NCBI RefSeq assembly: GCF_017495225.1 | Contig: NZ_JAFEIG010000007.1 | Span: 62,001 to 126,000, forward strand | Length of the DNA stretch: 64,000 bases | Direction of reading: 5' to 3' | Source of the DNA: Daejeonella sp. | Lineage (GTDB): Bacteria; Bacteroidota; Bacteroidia; Sphingobacteriales; Sphingobacteriaceae | In this document: positions 18,719-27,579 of the stretch, piece after piece | Layout of the letters: every line of letters starts with the position of its first letter | How positions within the stretch are numbered: the stretch's first letter is position 1 | Notes under the pieces: model-generated | Databases searched by the model: none | The model's input: the letters and a program-made list of their open reading frames with translations, nothing else | Told to the model about the DNA's origin: nothing | Translations under genes and position numbers: made by a program

Positions 18719-19606
18719 ATGATGAATGAGAAGGAAGTAGAATCTTTAATAAAACTGCTAGATGATCCGGATACCGAAATTTCCAATCATGTAGAAGATA
18801 AGCTTTTATCTTACGGAAATGAAGTAATTAACTATTTAGAGAGCGCATGGTCTCAATCTTTGGATGTCAGTCTACAAGAAAGAATAGAAAATCTAGTCCA
18901 TAAAATTCAATTTAGCAATGTTAAACGTGATTTAGAGCTCTGGTATATTTCTGGCGCTTTCGACCTTTTACAAGGGATGTTGATTATCAATAAATATCAA
19001 TATCCAGAATTGGATGAACAGAAAATCATCAATCAGCTAGAAGATATTAAAAGAGATATCTGGATGCAGCTTCTATATGAGATGAGTGCGGTTGAAAAAG
19101 TTAAAATCATCAATCATGTATTGTACACCAATTATGGCTTTCGAGGCAATACAAGCAACCACTTAGATCCTCAAAACTCTTATTTAAGTCAGGTACTTGA
19201 AAGCAAGAAAGGCAATCAAATCCTTTTAGCAGTAATTTATTCTATCATCGCTCAGAAGTTAGACATCCCGATTTATGGAGTTAACCTTCCGCAACACTTC
19301 ATACTTGCCTATGTTGATGAATCCTCAGAAAATCACATTAACAATACGGGTAACGACTTTGAAAACCGCATCCTGTTTTATATCAATGCCTTTAACAAAG
19401 GTTTTATATTCGGCAGAAAAGATGTGGATGCATTCTTGAAGCAATTAAATCTGAAGCCAGTAAATCACTTCTACGAACCCTGTAGCCATGTTGAGATTAT
19501 ACAGCGTGTACTTAGAAACCTGATAAGCGCATACGAAAAAATTTCAGAGCTTGAAAAAGTTGAGGAGCTGCGAGAGTTACTTGGGATATTTCCGGAACCG
19601 AGATGA
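18719..19606 (+). CDS. SirB1-like transglutaminase-fold protein
   Basis: A 295-aa protein of the SirB1 / transglutaminase-like_2 family. It contains YGFRGNTSNHLDPQNSYLSQ followed by GNQILLAVIYSIIAQKLDIP and PQHFILAY, the usual family order. The catalytic Cys expected before the ILLAVIY helix is replaced (KKGNQI), so it is probably a non-enzymatic member. The N-terminal third is helical. I choose the ATG at 18719 over 18683 because the intervening bases look like promoter (TTG at 18683, TAAATTTA at 18703-18710), which would make the transcript nearly leaderless. Confidence 0.75.
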   Translation: MMNEKEVESLIKLLDDPDTEISNHVEDKLLSYGNEVINYLESAWSQSLDVSLQERIENLVHKIQFSNVKRDLELWYISGAFDLLQGMLIINKYQYPELDEQKIINQLEDIKRDIWMQLLYEMSAVEKVKIINHVLYTNYGFRGNTSNHLDPQNSYLSQVLESKKGNQILLAVIYSIIAQKLDIPIYGVNLPQHFILAYVDESSENHINNTGNDFENRILFYINAFNKGFIFGRKDVDAFLKQLNLKPVNHFYEPCSHVEIIQRVLRNLISAYEKISELEKVEELRELLGIFPEPR

Positions 19607-19740
19607 GATGAGATTAGATGTGAGATATGAGATGTGAGATATGAGATGTGAGACGTGAGATCAGTTGTCTCATATCTCATATCTAGTGTCTCATATCTAG
19701 TGTCTCAAATCTAGTGCCTCAAATCTATTGTCTCACATCT
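19601..19740. repeat. GAGATATGAGATGT-type satellite arranged as an inverted repeat
   Basis: About 140 bp lies between the ends of two convergent genes. The left half is repeats around GTGAGATATGAGAT. The right half is repeats of the opposite strand, CTCATATCTAGTGT. The halves are complementary in many registers, so they can fold into a long imperfect hairpin that could terminate both genes. Confidence 0.85.
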
Positions 19741-19746
19741 GCCCCA

Positions 19747-20824
19747 CTAAAACTCCATCAAATAAGCTTTCAAAAAATCATCCAAATCACCATCTAGCAC
19801 AGCTTGTGCATTAGATGTTTCATGATTGGTACGAAGATCTTTCACCAATTTATAAGGGTGAAGAACATAATTGCGTATTTGTGAACCCCATTCTATCTTT
19901 TTCTTATTGCCTTCAATAGTTGCACTTGCTTCTTGCCTCTTGCGCATTTCAATCTCATAAAGTTGAGATTTCAATAAACGGATAGCATTCTCCTTATTTT
20001 GCAGCTGAGAGCGTGATTCCTGATTTTTTATAATAATGCCAGATGGTTTATGATGTAAACGCACTGCAGTCTCTACTTTATTAACATTCTGACCGCCGGC
20101 ACCACCTGATCTAAAAGTCTCGAATTCGATATCCGCGGGATTGACATAAATTTCAATGGTTTCATCTACCAAAGGGTACACATAAACTGAAGCGAATGAG
20201 GTATGACGTTTTGCATTAGAATCGAAAGGAGAAATTCGAACCAAGCGGTGAACCCCATTTTCTCCTTTTAAATATCCATAAGCAAAATTGCCTTCAAGTT
20301 GAATGGTAACAGTCTTAATACCAGCTACATCACCTCCCTGATAATCTTGCTCTGTAACTTTAAAGCCATGCTTTTCACCCCACATCACATACATCCTCAA
20401 CAGCATAGAAGCCCAATCGCAACTTTCTGTCCCGCCCGCACCAGCAGTAATTTGCATAACCGCATTCAATTGATCCTCTTCCGAGCTGAGCATATTTTTA
20501 AACTCAAGCTCCTCCACTTTTTTAATGGTGACTTCGTATTGCTCCTTTAGTTCGGCTTCGCTGGCATCCCCGGAGTGGAAAAAATCGAGCATAACGCTAA
20601 CATCCTCCACAGAAGATTCTGCAAGCTGAAACTCATCAGTCCATTTTTTCTTGTTATTTATCGAATGTAATGCTTTTTCGGCCTCTTTAGGGTCATCCCA
20701 GAAATCGGGCCTCAGGGCAATATCCTGTTCATTTTTGAGATCATCTAACTTCTTGTCGATGTCAAAGATGCCTCCTCAGAGACGTTATTCTGTCTCTTAA
20801 ATCCTGAATATTTTCTTTGGTCAT
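19747..20824 (-). CDS. prfB: Peptide chain release factor 2, programmed +1 frameshift
   Basis: RF2 ends translation at UGA and UAA. The gene is in two frames: 20 codons from ATG 20824 ([20 protein letters not shown]) end at an in-frame TGA (20764-20762), and reading continues in the +1 frame as [14 protein letters not shown]. Counting the skipped base, the product is 358 aa, the normal RF2 length. The stop-recognition motif SPF is at about 198-200 and GGQ at about 243-245, so it is RF2 and not RF1. The shift lets RF2 levels control their own synthesis. The -7-like box TAATTTTG lies only a few bases before the ATG. Confidence 0.96.
20761..20776 (-). promoter_or_regulatory. prfB +1 programmed frameshift signal
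   Basis: Minus-strand AGGAGGCATCTTTGAC: a Shine-Dalgarno-like AGGAGG three bases before the slippery CTT, the TGA stop and a C that weakens termination. This is the classical RF2 arrangement. Confidence 0.95.
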
Positions 20825-20828
20825 AATG

Positions 20829-20836
20829 CAAAATTA
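20829..20836 (-). promoter_or_regulatory. Predicted -7 box of prfB
   Basis: Minus-strand TAATTTTG fits TAnnTTTG exactly. Only 4 bases separate it from the ATG, so transcription would start at or next to the start codon. Confidence 0.4.
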
Positions 20837-20929
20837 CGAAATTCTAATGATAATCACACGTAGGGATAGGTCGAGACCTGACAGCTCTTAAAAGAACCTG
20901 AATAATTTTGCGGCTCTGCGCTTTGCGAG

Positions 20930-21330
20930 ATCATCTCTGCGAAATTCTCCTTAAATCCGCGGGGCATATTTGCTGGTACGGTGACAACACCGACCAGAGG
21001 ACCAATACAAACAAAAAAAATGCTCCCGCAGATTAACGCGGATCAGCGCAGAAAAAATCTGCGGAATTCTGCGACATCTGCGGGAGATTTATCTGGTACG
21101 GTGACAACACCGACCAGAGGACCAACACGAACAAAAAAAATGCTCCCGCAGATTAACGCGGATCAACCCAGAAACAATCTACGGAATTCTGCGACATCTG
21201 AGGGAGATTTATCTGGTACGGTGACAACACCGACCAGAGGACCAACTCGAACAAAAAAATGCTCCCGCAGATTAACGCGGATCAGCGCAGAAAAAATCTG
21301 CGGAATTTTGCGACATCTGCGGGAAACTAT
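20930..21330. repeat. Three tandem copies of a 120-bp palindromic repeat
   Basis: Copies begin at 20973, 21093 and 21213 with a degenerate fragment before them. Each holds two hairpins: CTGGTACGGTG-acaa-CACCGACCAG, and a larger one enclosed by CTCCCGCAGA ... TCTGCGGGAG (in copy 1 at 21023-21032 and 21077-21086). Spacing is exactly 120 bp between copies 1, 2 and 3; copy 3 is one A shorter. A reading frame running through it is an artefact of the repeat. The whole 613-bp gap between prfB and pgi holds nothing else apart from promoter sequence. Confidence 0.9.
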
Positions 21331-21395
21331 GACTCAAGGTTTTTTTACACATTACACAATTAAAGAATTTAATTCAAATTAAGATTTATAAAGTC

Positions 21396-21403
21396 TAATT
21401 TTG
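21396..21403 (+). promoter_or_regulatory. Predicted -7 box of pgi
   Basis: TAATTTTG fits TAnnTTTG and lies 34 nt before the pgi ATG. Confidence 0.4.
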
Positions 21404-21437
21404 CAAACATTAATTTGATTATAAATTTCATTTAAAT

Positions 21438-23081
21438 ATGCTCCCACGCAAAGATTTTACCTCAACAGATTCATTCAAAGCCCTTTCAGAACATTTTAAG
21501 CTTATTAAAAAAGAAAGCATTAAAAATCTTTTTGAAGATAAGGAAAGGTTTGATAAGTTCTCAATTACCATGGGAGATATTTTGTTGGATTATTCTAAAA
21601 ACCAAATTAACTCGACTACGCACGAACTTTTAGTGAAATTAGCTGAGGAATGTGAGTTGAAAGAAGCTATTTCATCCATGTTTGGCGGTGAAAAAATCAA
21701 TGAAACTGAAAATAGAGCGGTTTTACATACTGCCTTGCGCAATCCGCAAAATCAGGGTTTTATCCATGAAGGGAAGGATATTTTAGTCGATATTCATCGT
21801 GTTTTAAACAAGATGGAAGCTTTTTCGGAACGCGTAATTAATGGGCAATGGAAAGGTTATACCGGAAAAGCAATCACTGATATCGTAAACATTGGAATTG
21901 GTGGATCAGATTTAGGCCCCGTAATGGTTACCGAAGCCCTTAAATCTTATAGCAATCATCTAAAACTGCATTTTGTGTCTAATGTTGACGGTTCTCATAT
22001 CGCGGAAACGCTTAAAAATCTTGATCCCGAGACTTGCCTATTCATGATTGCCTCCAAAACGTTCACTACCCAAGAAACTATGGCAAATGCCTTCTCGGCA
22101 CGCGATTGGTTCTTGAAAAGTGGAGCATCAGATCAAGATGTAGCGAAGCATTTCGTAGCCATTTCAACCAATGAAAAAGGTGTAGCACAATTTGGTATCG
22201 ATACCGAAAATATGTTTGAATTCTGGGATTGGGTTGGTGGCCGCTATTCGTTGTGGAGTGCCATCGGACTAAGTATTTGCTGCGGAGTAGGTTTTAAGAA
22301 TTTTAAAGATTTATTAGCTGGTGCGCATGACGCAGATGAGCATTTTAGAACGGCAGATTTTAAACAAAATATTCCTGTAATACTCGCCCTTTTGGGGATT
22401 TGGTACACAAATTTTTTCGGCGCTGAGAGTCAGGCAATTTTACCATACGACCAATACATGCATCGTTTTGCGGCTTATTTCCAGCAAGGTGATATGGAAA
22501 GTAATGGTAAATCAATTGATCGTAATGGCAAAGCTGTGGATTACCAAACTGGTCCCGTAATTTGGGGCGAACCAGGCACCAATGGCCAACATGCTTTTTA
22601 TCAATTAATCCACCAAGGCACCAAATTAATTCCTTGCGATTTTATTGCTCCTGCGCAAAGCCATAATCCCATAGCCAATCATCATCAATTATTGCTATCA
22701 AACTTCTTTGCTCAAACTGAGGCATTGATGAATGGCAAAAGCCGTGAAGAGGTAGAATCAGAATTAAAAGCTGCTGGCAAAAGTGCTGAAGAGATTGAAA
22801 AACTAGCTCCTTTTAAGGTTTTTGAAGGCAATAGACCAACAAATTCGATTCTCGTGAAGAAGATTAATCCGCATACTTTAGGGGCATTAATAGCCTTTTA
22901 CGAACATAAAATATTTGTTCAAGGCATCATCTGGAATATTTTTAGCTTCGATCAGTGGGGTGTTGAGCTGGGTAAACAACTCGCAGGACGCATTTTACCG
23001 GAGCTAGAAGACGATAAAGCTGTTATTGGGCATGATGCCTCAACCAATGGATTAATCAATCAGTACAAGGCATGGAGATAA
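21438..23081 (+). CDS. pgi: Glucose-6-phosphate isomerase
   Basis: A 547-aa glycolytic enzyme interconverting glucose-6-P and fructose-6-P in the cytoplasm. Family motifs are visible in order: [43 protein letters not shown], the signature [14 protein letters not shown], the catalytic-Glu segment [19 protein letters not shown], and the C-terminal Lys/Glu region [13 protein letters not shown]. It is full length and stands alone. Confidence 0.97.
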   Translation: MLPRKDFTSTDSFKALSEHFKLIKKESIKNLFEDKERFDKFSITMGDILLDYSKNQINSTTHELLVKLAEECELKEAISSMFGGEKINETENRAVLHTALRNPQNQGFIHEGKDILVDIHRVLNKMEAFSERVINGQWKGYTGKAITDIVNIGIGGSDLGPVMVTEALKSYSNHLKLHFVSNVDGSHIAETLKNLDPETCLFMIASKTFTTQETMANAFSARDWFLKSGASDQDVAKHFVAISTNEKGVAQFGIDTENMFEFWDWVGGRYSLWSAIGLSICCGVGFKNFKDLLAGAHDADEHFRTADFKQNIPVILALLGIWYTNFFGAESQAILPYDQYMHRFAAYFQQGDMESNGKSIDRNGKAVDYQTGPVIWGEPGTNGQHAFYQLIHQGTKLIPCDFIAPAQSHNPIANHHQLLLSNFFAQTEALMNGKSREEVESELKAAGKSAEEIEKLAPFKVFEGNRPTNSILVKKINPHTLGALIAFYEHKIFVQGIIWNIFSFDQWGVELGKQLAGRILPELEDDKAVIGHDASTNGLINQYKAWR

Positions 23082-23123
23082 GATTTTAAGAATAGGATTG
23101 TTGGAATTAGTTTTTCAGCAATC

Positions 23124-24188
23124 CTACTCTTTGCTCAATTTTATCTGGAATAATTTATCCCACTTCTTACCAGTCACAAATAGGCGTTTGCCTTTGCTAT
23201 CCCATGCAATTCCATTGAGTACGAAACCATCAAAATCTTTCATTTTGCGAACTGAATCGGGATATAGATTAGTTAAATCTACCTCTGCCTGCACTTGTCC
23301 CGTACTCGGATCAATAATTACAATTCGATTAGAGGCATAAATATTGGCATAAATCATTCCGTCAATAAACTCAAGCTCATTCAGCTCATTTACAGGTCCA
23401 TTATGATCATAAACCTCAATAGCACGCTCCTGCAAATAGCTATCCTTGTTCAAAACATAGATTGAATTGGTCCCATCAGTGCTGTAAATCACTTTACCAT
23501 CGTTACACAAGCCCCAACCCTCTCTTTGATATTGCACTGGGAATTGGCGAATTAACTTAAGCGAATTGAGCTCAAACTCCAAATTAAGGGCATTTCGATA
23601 GGTTAGCATGAATATTTTATCACCTACAATGGTTATTCCCTCCGCAAAAATCTCATCACTGATTTTGGTAAGCTGCAAGACTTTTCCAGAAGTAATTTCA
23701 GTCTTTCTGATGCTCGATTCACCAGTTAATCCATCACTTTCATATAAAAACCCCTTGTGAAATTCTAATCCCTGCGTATAAGAACTCGTATCATGATTGA
23801 AAGTAGCTTGCACACTATATTTTAATTTTTGGGGCACTAAAGTCGATTTTACAATAATATTGGTACTTATTTCTTCCGGATTTTCATTCCCACGGTAAAT
23901 TTTTGCATCAATCGTTTTTATACCCAACGAAAGTTTGCTCGTTGAAATTTGCAAAGGCGACTCACTATTAGAATTTCCTAGTTTGATTCCATCGGCAAAA
24001 AACACCACAGAATCTGCCTTTTCGTTTAAATTAAGCTGTAAATTGAGGTTTTCTCCTAGGTTTATGGAGGTGCCGGCAATCGGACTAAGCCAAGCGGAGC
24101 CGCCATTATTTTGATCCTTTTCCCCATTGGAACAATTGGTTAAGAGAAATAAGGCACAAAAGGAAAGGTAAATTAAATTATTTCGCAT
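23124..24188 (-). CDS. Glutaminyl-peptide cyclotransferase lipoprotein (papaya type)
   Basis: This family converts N-terminal Gln of peptides to pyroglutamate. The 354-aa product has a lipoprotein signal (MRNNLIYLSFCALFLLTNC), an N-terminal Ig-like stretch (about 30-125), and a five-bladed-propeller domain with SYTQGLEF, YESDGLTGESSI, GWGLCNDGK, STDGTN, LNELEFIDG and the C-terminal NGIAWDSKGKRLFVTGKKW, the plant/bacterial QC signature. I start it at ATG 24188, not at 24242, because this places the signal peptide at the N-terminus and avoids overlap with yraN. Confidence 0.87.
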   Translation of the reverse strand: MRNNLIYLSFCALFLLTNCSNGEKDQNNGGSAWLSPIAGTSINLGENLNLQLNLNEKADSVVFFADGIKLGNSNSESPLQISTSKLSLGIKTIDAKIYRGNENPEEISTNIIVKSTLVPQKLKYSVQATFNHDTSSYTQGLEFHKGFLYESDGLTGESSIRKTEITSGKVLQLTKISDEIFAEGITIVGDKIFMLTYRNALNLEFELNSLKLIRQFPVQYQREGWGLCNDGKVIYSTDGTNSIYVLNKDSYLQERAIEVYDHNGPVNELNELEFIDGMIYANIYASNRIVIIDPSTGQVQAEVDLTNLYPDSVRKMKDFDGFVLNGIAWDSKGKRLFVTGKKWDKLFQIKLSKE

Positions 24189-24219
24189 AATTGCATTTTT
24201 TAAAAATATTAACCCAATT

Positions 24220-24579
24220 TCAGGGCCAAAAAGCATCTTCAATATGTTTTATAATTGGTTTTCCAAATTTATCAAACAAAATTGAAATGATATCAAATCT
24301 TATTTGATGTTGATGATTCATCAAATAAATATACTCATCAGCAGCTAAAGCCATTTGCTTCTGCTTATTCTGACTCACAAAATCTTCAGGCTCAGCAAAA
24401 GTATTATTCTTACGTGTTTTTACCTCAACAAAAATAATTTTCGAGTCTTTGTAGGCAATTAGGTCAATTTCAGATTTTTTAAAAACCCAGTTTTCATCAA
24501 GAATTTCATAACCAGAATTTTCAAGAAACTGCTTGGCTAATTGCTCCCCATCTGAGCCTAAATCATTATGTGAGGCCAT
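24220..24579 (-). CDS. YraN family (UPF0102) nuclease-like protein
   Basis: A 119-aa protein with the PD-(D/E)xK-like core: GEQLAKQFLENSGYEILDEN, then EIDLIAYKDSKIIFVEVKTR, and QNKQKQMALAADEYI. Size and order match UPF0102. Its cellular role is not established. The ATG overlaps the dnaG stop by one base (TAATG), so the two are translationally coupled. Confidence 0.9.
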   Translation of the reverse strand: MASHNDLGSDGEQLAKQFLENSGYEILDENWVFKKSEIDLIAYKDSKIIFVEVKTRKNNTFAEPEDFVSQNKQKQMALAADEYIYLMNHQHQIRFDIISILFDKFGKPIIKHIEDAFWP

Positions 24580-26501
24580 TATTTGATGATTACAGAGCCC
24601 AGAAACATGGAAATTCCCTTTTCCACTTCCTTAACTTGCAGATAATGGCGCATCAAGATAGCCTGGTTATCGGCATCTGTCTCTAATTGGATATCGTCAC
24701 GTATTTTTTTAAGAATGAGATCAACTTTACGCTTCTTTAAGTGAAATATTCCTCCCAAAATGGTGGCTCTTAAATTTTCGCTTTCATTGCGAACGTAAAT
24801 TTTTCTCTTTGCATACCAGTTTTCACTCAAAATATAGGGTGATGAAACCATCGCAATGGCCAAATCGGCAATTTCATGATCTGCATGCTTAATAAAATCT
24901 TGTTCTGATGGTAAGGAACCGTTTTCCAAAGCCTTCTTATATTCATCAAGAATACGATTACAAAGTGGATTGTCAAAACTTACATCGGCGAGATTTGCTA
25001 TGATGTAGGGTGCGATATAAGTATCGGTAATATCATCCCACTGGACTAATTCATGTCCATAATTCAAGAGAAGGCGAATAATTTCCTTTTCCTGCTTATC
25101 ATCACCATCTGAAATGCCTCCTAAACTAGGCGCCAAGGCCTCAATTGGAGCTTCCATTGGTTGTGGCGCCGAATAGTTAGAATTGTCCTTTTTGGCTTTG
25201 CTAAGATGCATTTTATTGAGCTCCGAAATCAAAACTCGCTCCTCAATTTGGAGTAAAGAGCTACACTCGCGAACGAAAACAGAGGCTTTAATGCCATCCG
25301 GAATCTTGGCAATACTTTCTACTACCTCGCGAATAATTCCCGCTCTTTTTATGGGATCATTTCCCGCATCTTTAAGTAAGATACCAGTTTTATATAAGAT
25401 AAAATCTTTTTTATTCTGCTCAATATGAGTTTTAAAGGCCGAGCTGCCAAACTTTTGAACGAAGGAATCAGGATCATGCCCATCCGGGAAAAGTACAACC
25501 TTCACATTGAGCCCTTCTTCCAAAATCATGTCGAGACCTCTCAAGGAAGCCTTTATTCCTGCCTCATCTCCATCATATAAAATGGTAATATTCTTCGTAA
25601 AACGACCAATAAGACGTATTTGTTCGATTGTAAGTGAGGTTCCAGATGAAGCAACCACATTTTCTACCCCCGCTTGATGTACCGAAAGCACATCGGCATA
25701 GCCCTCCACCAAATAACAATTATCTTCATCGCGAATAGCTTTTTTGGCGAAAAATAAGCCATATAAAACATTCGACTTATGATAAATATCACTTTCGGGA
25801 GAGTTTACATATTTAGGAACGGCTTTGTCTGTTTTTAAAGTTCTACCTCCAAAACCAATTATACGGCCGGTAAAACTATGAATCGGGAACATAACTCTCC
25901 CACGGAAACGATCATAAAGCTTCTCATTATCCTTGCGAATTGTTAGGCCTGTTTCCTCCAGAAATTGAAGGCTATAACCTTCTTTTACAGCTTGTTGTGT
26001 AAGTGCATCCCAAACATCTGGTGAATAACCCAGCTCGAATTTCTTAATAATATCATCCCGAAAACCACGCTCCTTGAAATAGGATAGTCCGATAGTTTTA
26101 CCCTCCTCCGTCTCCATCATTTGCTCATGGAAATACTTGGCAGCAAATCCAGAAACAATGTATAAGCTTTCACGACGATCATTAACGGCCTTCTCTTCCG
26201 GTGAGTTCTCAACCTCCGCTACTTCAATGCTATATTTATTTGCTAAATAGCGTAAAGCTTCAGGGTAAGTAGCCTTCTCATGCTCCATGATGAAACGAAC
26301 TGAATCGCCACCCTGACCGCATCCAAAGCATTTATAAATGCCCTTTGCCACCGAAACGTGGAAAGAGGGAGTCCGCTCATTATGAAAAGGACAAAGACCG
26401 ATCATGCTTGTACCACGTCTTTTCAAAGACACAAAATCGCCTACAACCTCCTCAATACGAGAAGTTTCAATGATCTTGTCTACGGTCTCTTTTGGAATCA
26501 A
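24579..26501 (-). CDS. dnaG: DNA primase
   Basis: Makes the RNA primers for replication. The 640-aa protein starts with a CHC2 zinc domain (Cys37, His40, Cys58, Cys61 in LCPFHNERTPSF ... KCFGCGQGGD). The catalytic core includes a TOPRIM fold: YLVEGYADVLSVHQAGVENVVA and ITILYDGDEAGIKA. A C-terminal helicase-interaction region follows. Nothing is missing. Confidence 0.97.
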   Translation of the reverse strand: MIPKETVDKIIETSRIEEVVGDFVSLKRRGTSMIGLCPFHNERTPSFHVSVAKGIYKCFGCGQGGDSVRFIMEHEKATYPEALRYLANKYSIEVAEVENSPEEKAVNDRRESLYIVSGFAAKYFHEQMMETEEGKTIGLSYFKERGFRDDIIKKFELGYSPDVWDALTQQAVKEGYSLQFLEETGLTIRKDNEKLYDRFRGRVMFPIHSFTGRIIGFGGRTLKTDKAVPKYVNSPESDIYHKSNVLYGLFFAKKAIRDEDNCYLVEGYADVLSVHQAGVENVVASSGTSLTIEQIRLIGRFTKNITILYDGDEAGIKASLRGLDMILEEGLNVKVVLFPDGHDPDSFVQKFGSSAFKTHIEQNKKDFILYKTGILLKDAGNDPIKRAGIIREVVESIAKIPDGIKASVFVRECSSLLQIEERVLISELNKMHLSKAKKDNSNYSAPQPMEAPIEALAPSLGGISDGDDKQEKEIIRLLLNYGHELVQWDDITDTYIAPYIIANLADVSFDNPLCNRILDEYKKALENGSLPSEQDFIKHADHEIADLAIAMVSSPYILSENWYAKRKIYVRNESENLRATILGGIFHLKKRKVDLILKKIRDDIQLETDADNQAILMRHYLQVKEVEKGISMFLGSVIIK

Positions 26502-26610
26502 AGCTTTATTTTGGAATTTAAAATTAGTGAATTTTTTTATTGAAAATGGAACAGCTAAAAATTCCTATGAATTTTCTCCCAAAAACAAAAAGCAAAGATT
26601 ATAAAATTAA

Positions 26611-27549
26611 TTATTTATAACCCTTGTGTAGAATTAAGAAACTTGCTCTCTCCTCCCTTTTAAATGGGATGTCCCAATTTCCTTGATAGCTAATTTTTGT
26701 AGGAAGAAGTGTCTGATTATCATCAAAATAACCTAATTCAATATTCATCTGCACATCAAAATCGAAAGCTAAATTATCGTATTTCATATCTACATACCGA
26801 CCTAAAATCTGGAAATTACGCATATCAAAAATGGTAGTAAGCTCCTTAATCATCAGTCCGTCTTTTGTCCAGTTCGATAATTCTGGCTTCATAGAAACCT
26901 TAAATCGATAAACTGGAATAGAATCTAAATAAGTCCCACGATAAAACGAATAATTATAATACTGCCTCATATTCGGAGTAAAAATCTGAGTTTTACTACC
27001 GATAAATGGAACGCCTTTGATTGGTCGGCCGGGACTAAAAATCAATGTTTTGAGTTTATCTTTATACGATTCATTGCTTTCGCCCTTTGCTCCAGTGATA
27101 GGTGCAGAAGGCACAAAATCAGAATTATAGGCATTCATAAAAATGTAGTCAAACATCTCTACGGTGTAAAGTGAGAATTTCCCGTTTTTCTTATAAACCT
27201 TGCCTTCATCTTTTTTATCAAGGAACTGCATTTTATATGGTCCTTCATTATTATGATAGATTTTTCGGTAGATTTTCCCTTCTACTGCATTTTCCTTATT
27301 GTAGGTAAAAACTCTGTTTTCGGCGGTAAAAGAGTATCTTTTCATGTTGCGGAAGGCCTCATAAAAACTCGTATCATTAATAATTTCATTGATGAAACTC
27401 TCAATTGTTAAACGTGTTGAGCTTACCGTTATTGCCGAATCAATGTTTACTGTTAGGACAGTATCTGGATTAAAGCGAGGTATTTGTTGAGCGAAACCCA
27501 TCCCACAAATACTCATCAGGCTCAGCAAAAAATATAGTTTCTTCATCAT
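26611..27549 (-). CDS. Conserved exported protein of unknown function
   Basis: A 312-aa protein with a clear signal peptide (MMKKLYFLLSLMSICGMGFA). The rest is soluble and rich in Tyr, Phe and Asp, with phrases such as NMKRYSFTAENRVFTYN and YRGTYLDSIPVYRFKVSM. The texture, an alternation of short beta-strand segments with lipid-facing aromatics, suggests a periplasmic or outer-membrane-associated beta protein. No catalytic motif is evident. It is followed 30 bp later, on the same strand, by the M20 peptidase gene's end and is probably not in a functional pair with it. Confidence 0.6.
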   Translation of the reverse strand: MMKKLYFLLSLMSICGMGFAQQIPRFNPDTVLTVNIDSAITVSSTRLTIESFINEIINDTSFYEAFRNMKRYSFTAENRVFTYNKENAVEGKIYRKIYHNNEGPYKMQFLDKKDEGKVYKKNGKFSLYTVEMFDYIFMNAYNSDFVPSAPITGAKGESNESYKDKLKTLIFSPGRPIKGVPFIGSKTQIFTPNMRQYYNYSFYRGTYLDSIPVYRFKVSMKPELSNWTKDGLMIKELTTIFDMRNFQILGRYVDMKYDNLAFDFDVQMNIELGYFDDNQTLLPTKISYQGNWDIPFKREERASFLILHKGYK

Positions 27550-27579
27550 AATTTAAAAGATTGGCAGAATGTTCTGCAA

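Noticed and set aside
20930-21330. Possible CRISPR array
   Set aside because: Units are contiguous 120-bp copies without unique spacers, and no cas gene is in the window.
20981-21382. A 133-codon frame with internally repeated protein sequence
   Set aside because: It is created by the 120-bp tandem DNA repeat. It has no homologous domain, no start context, and the frame breaks when one A is lost in copy 3.
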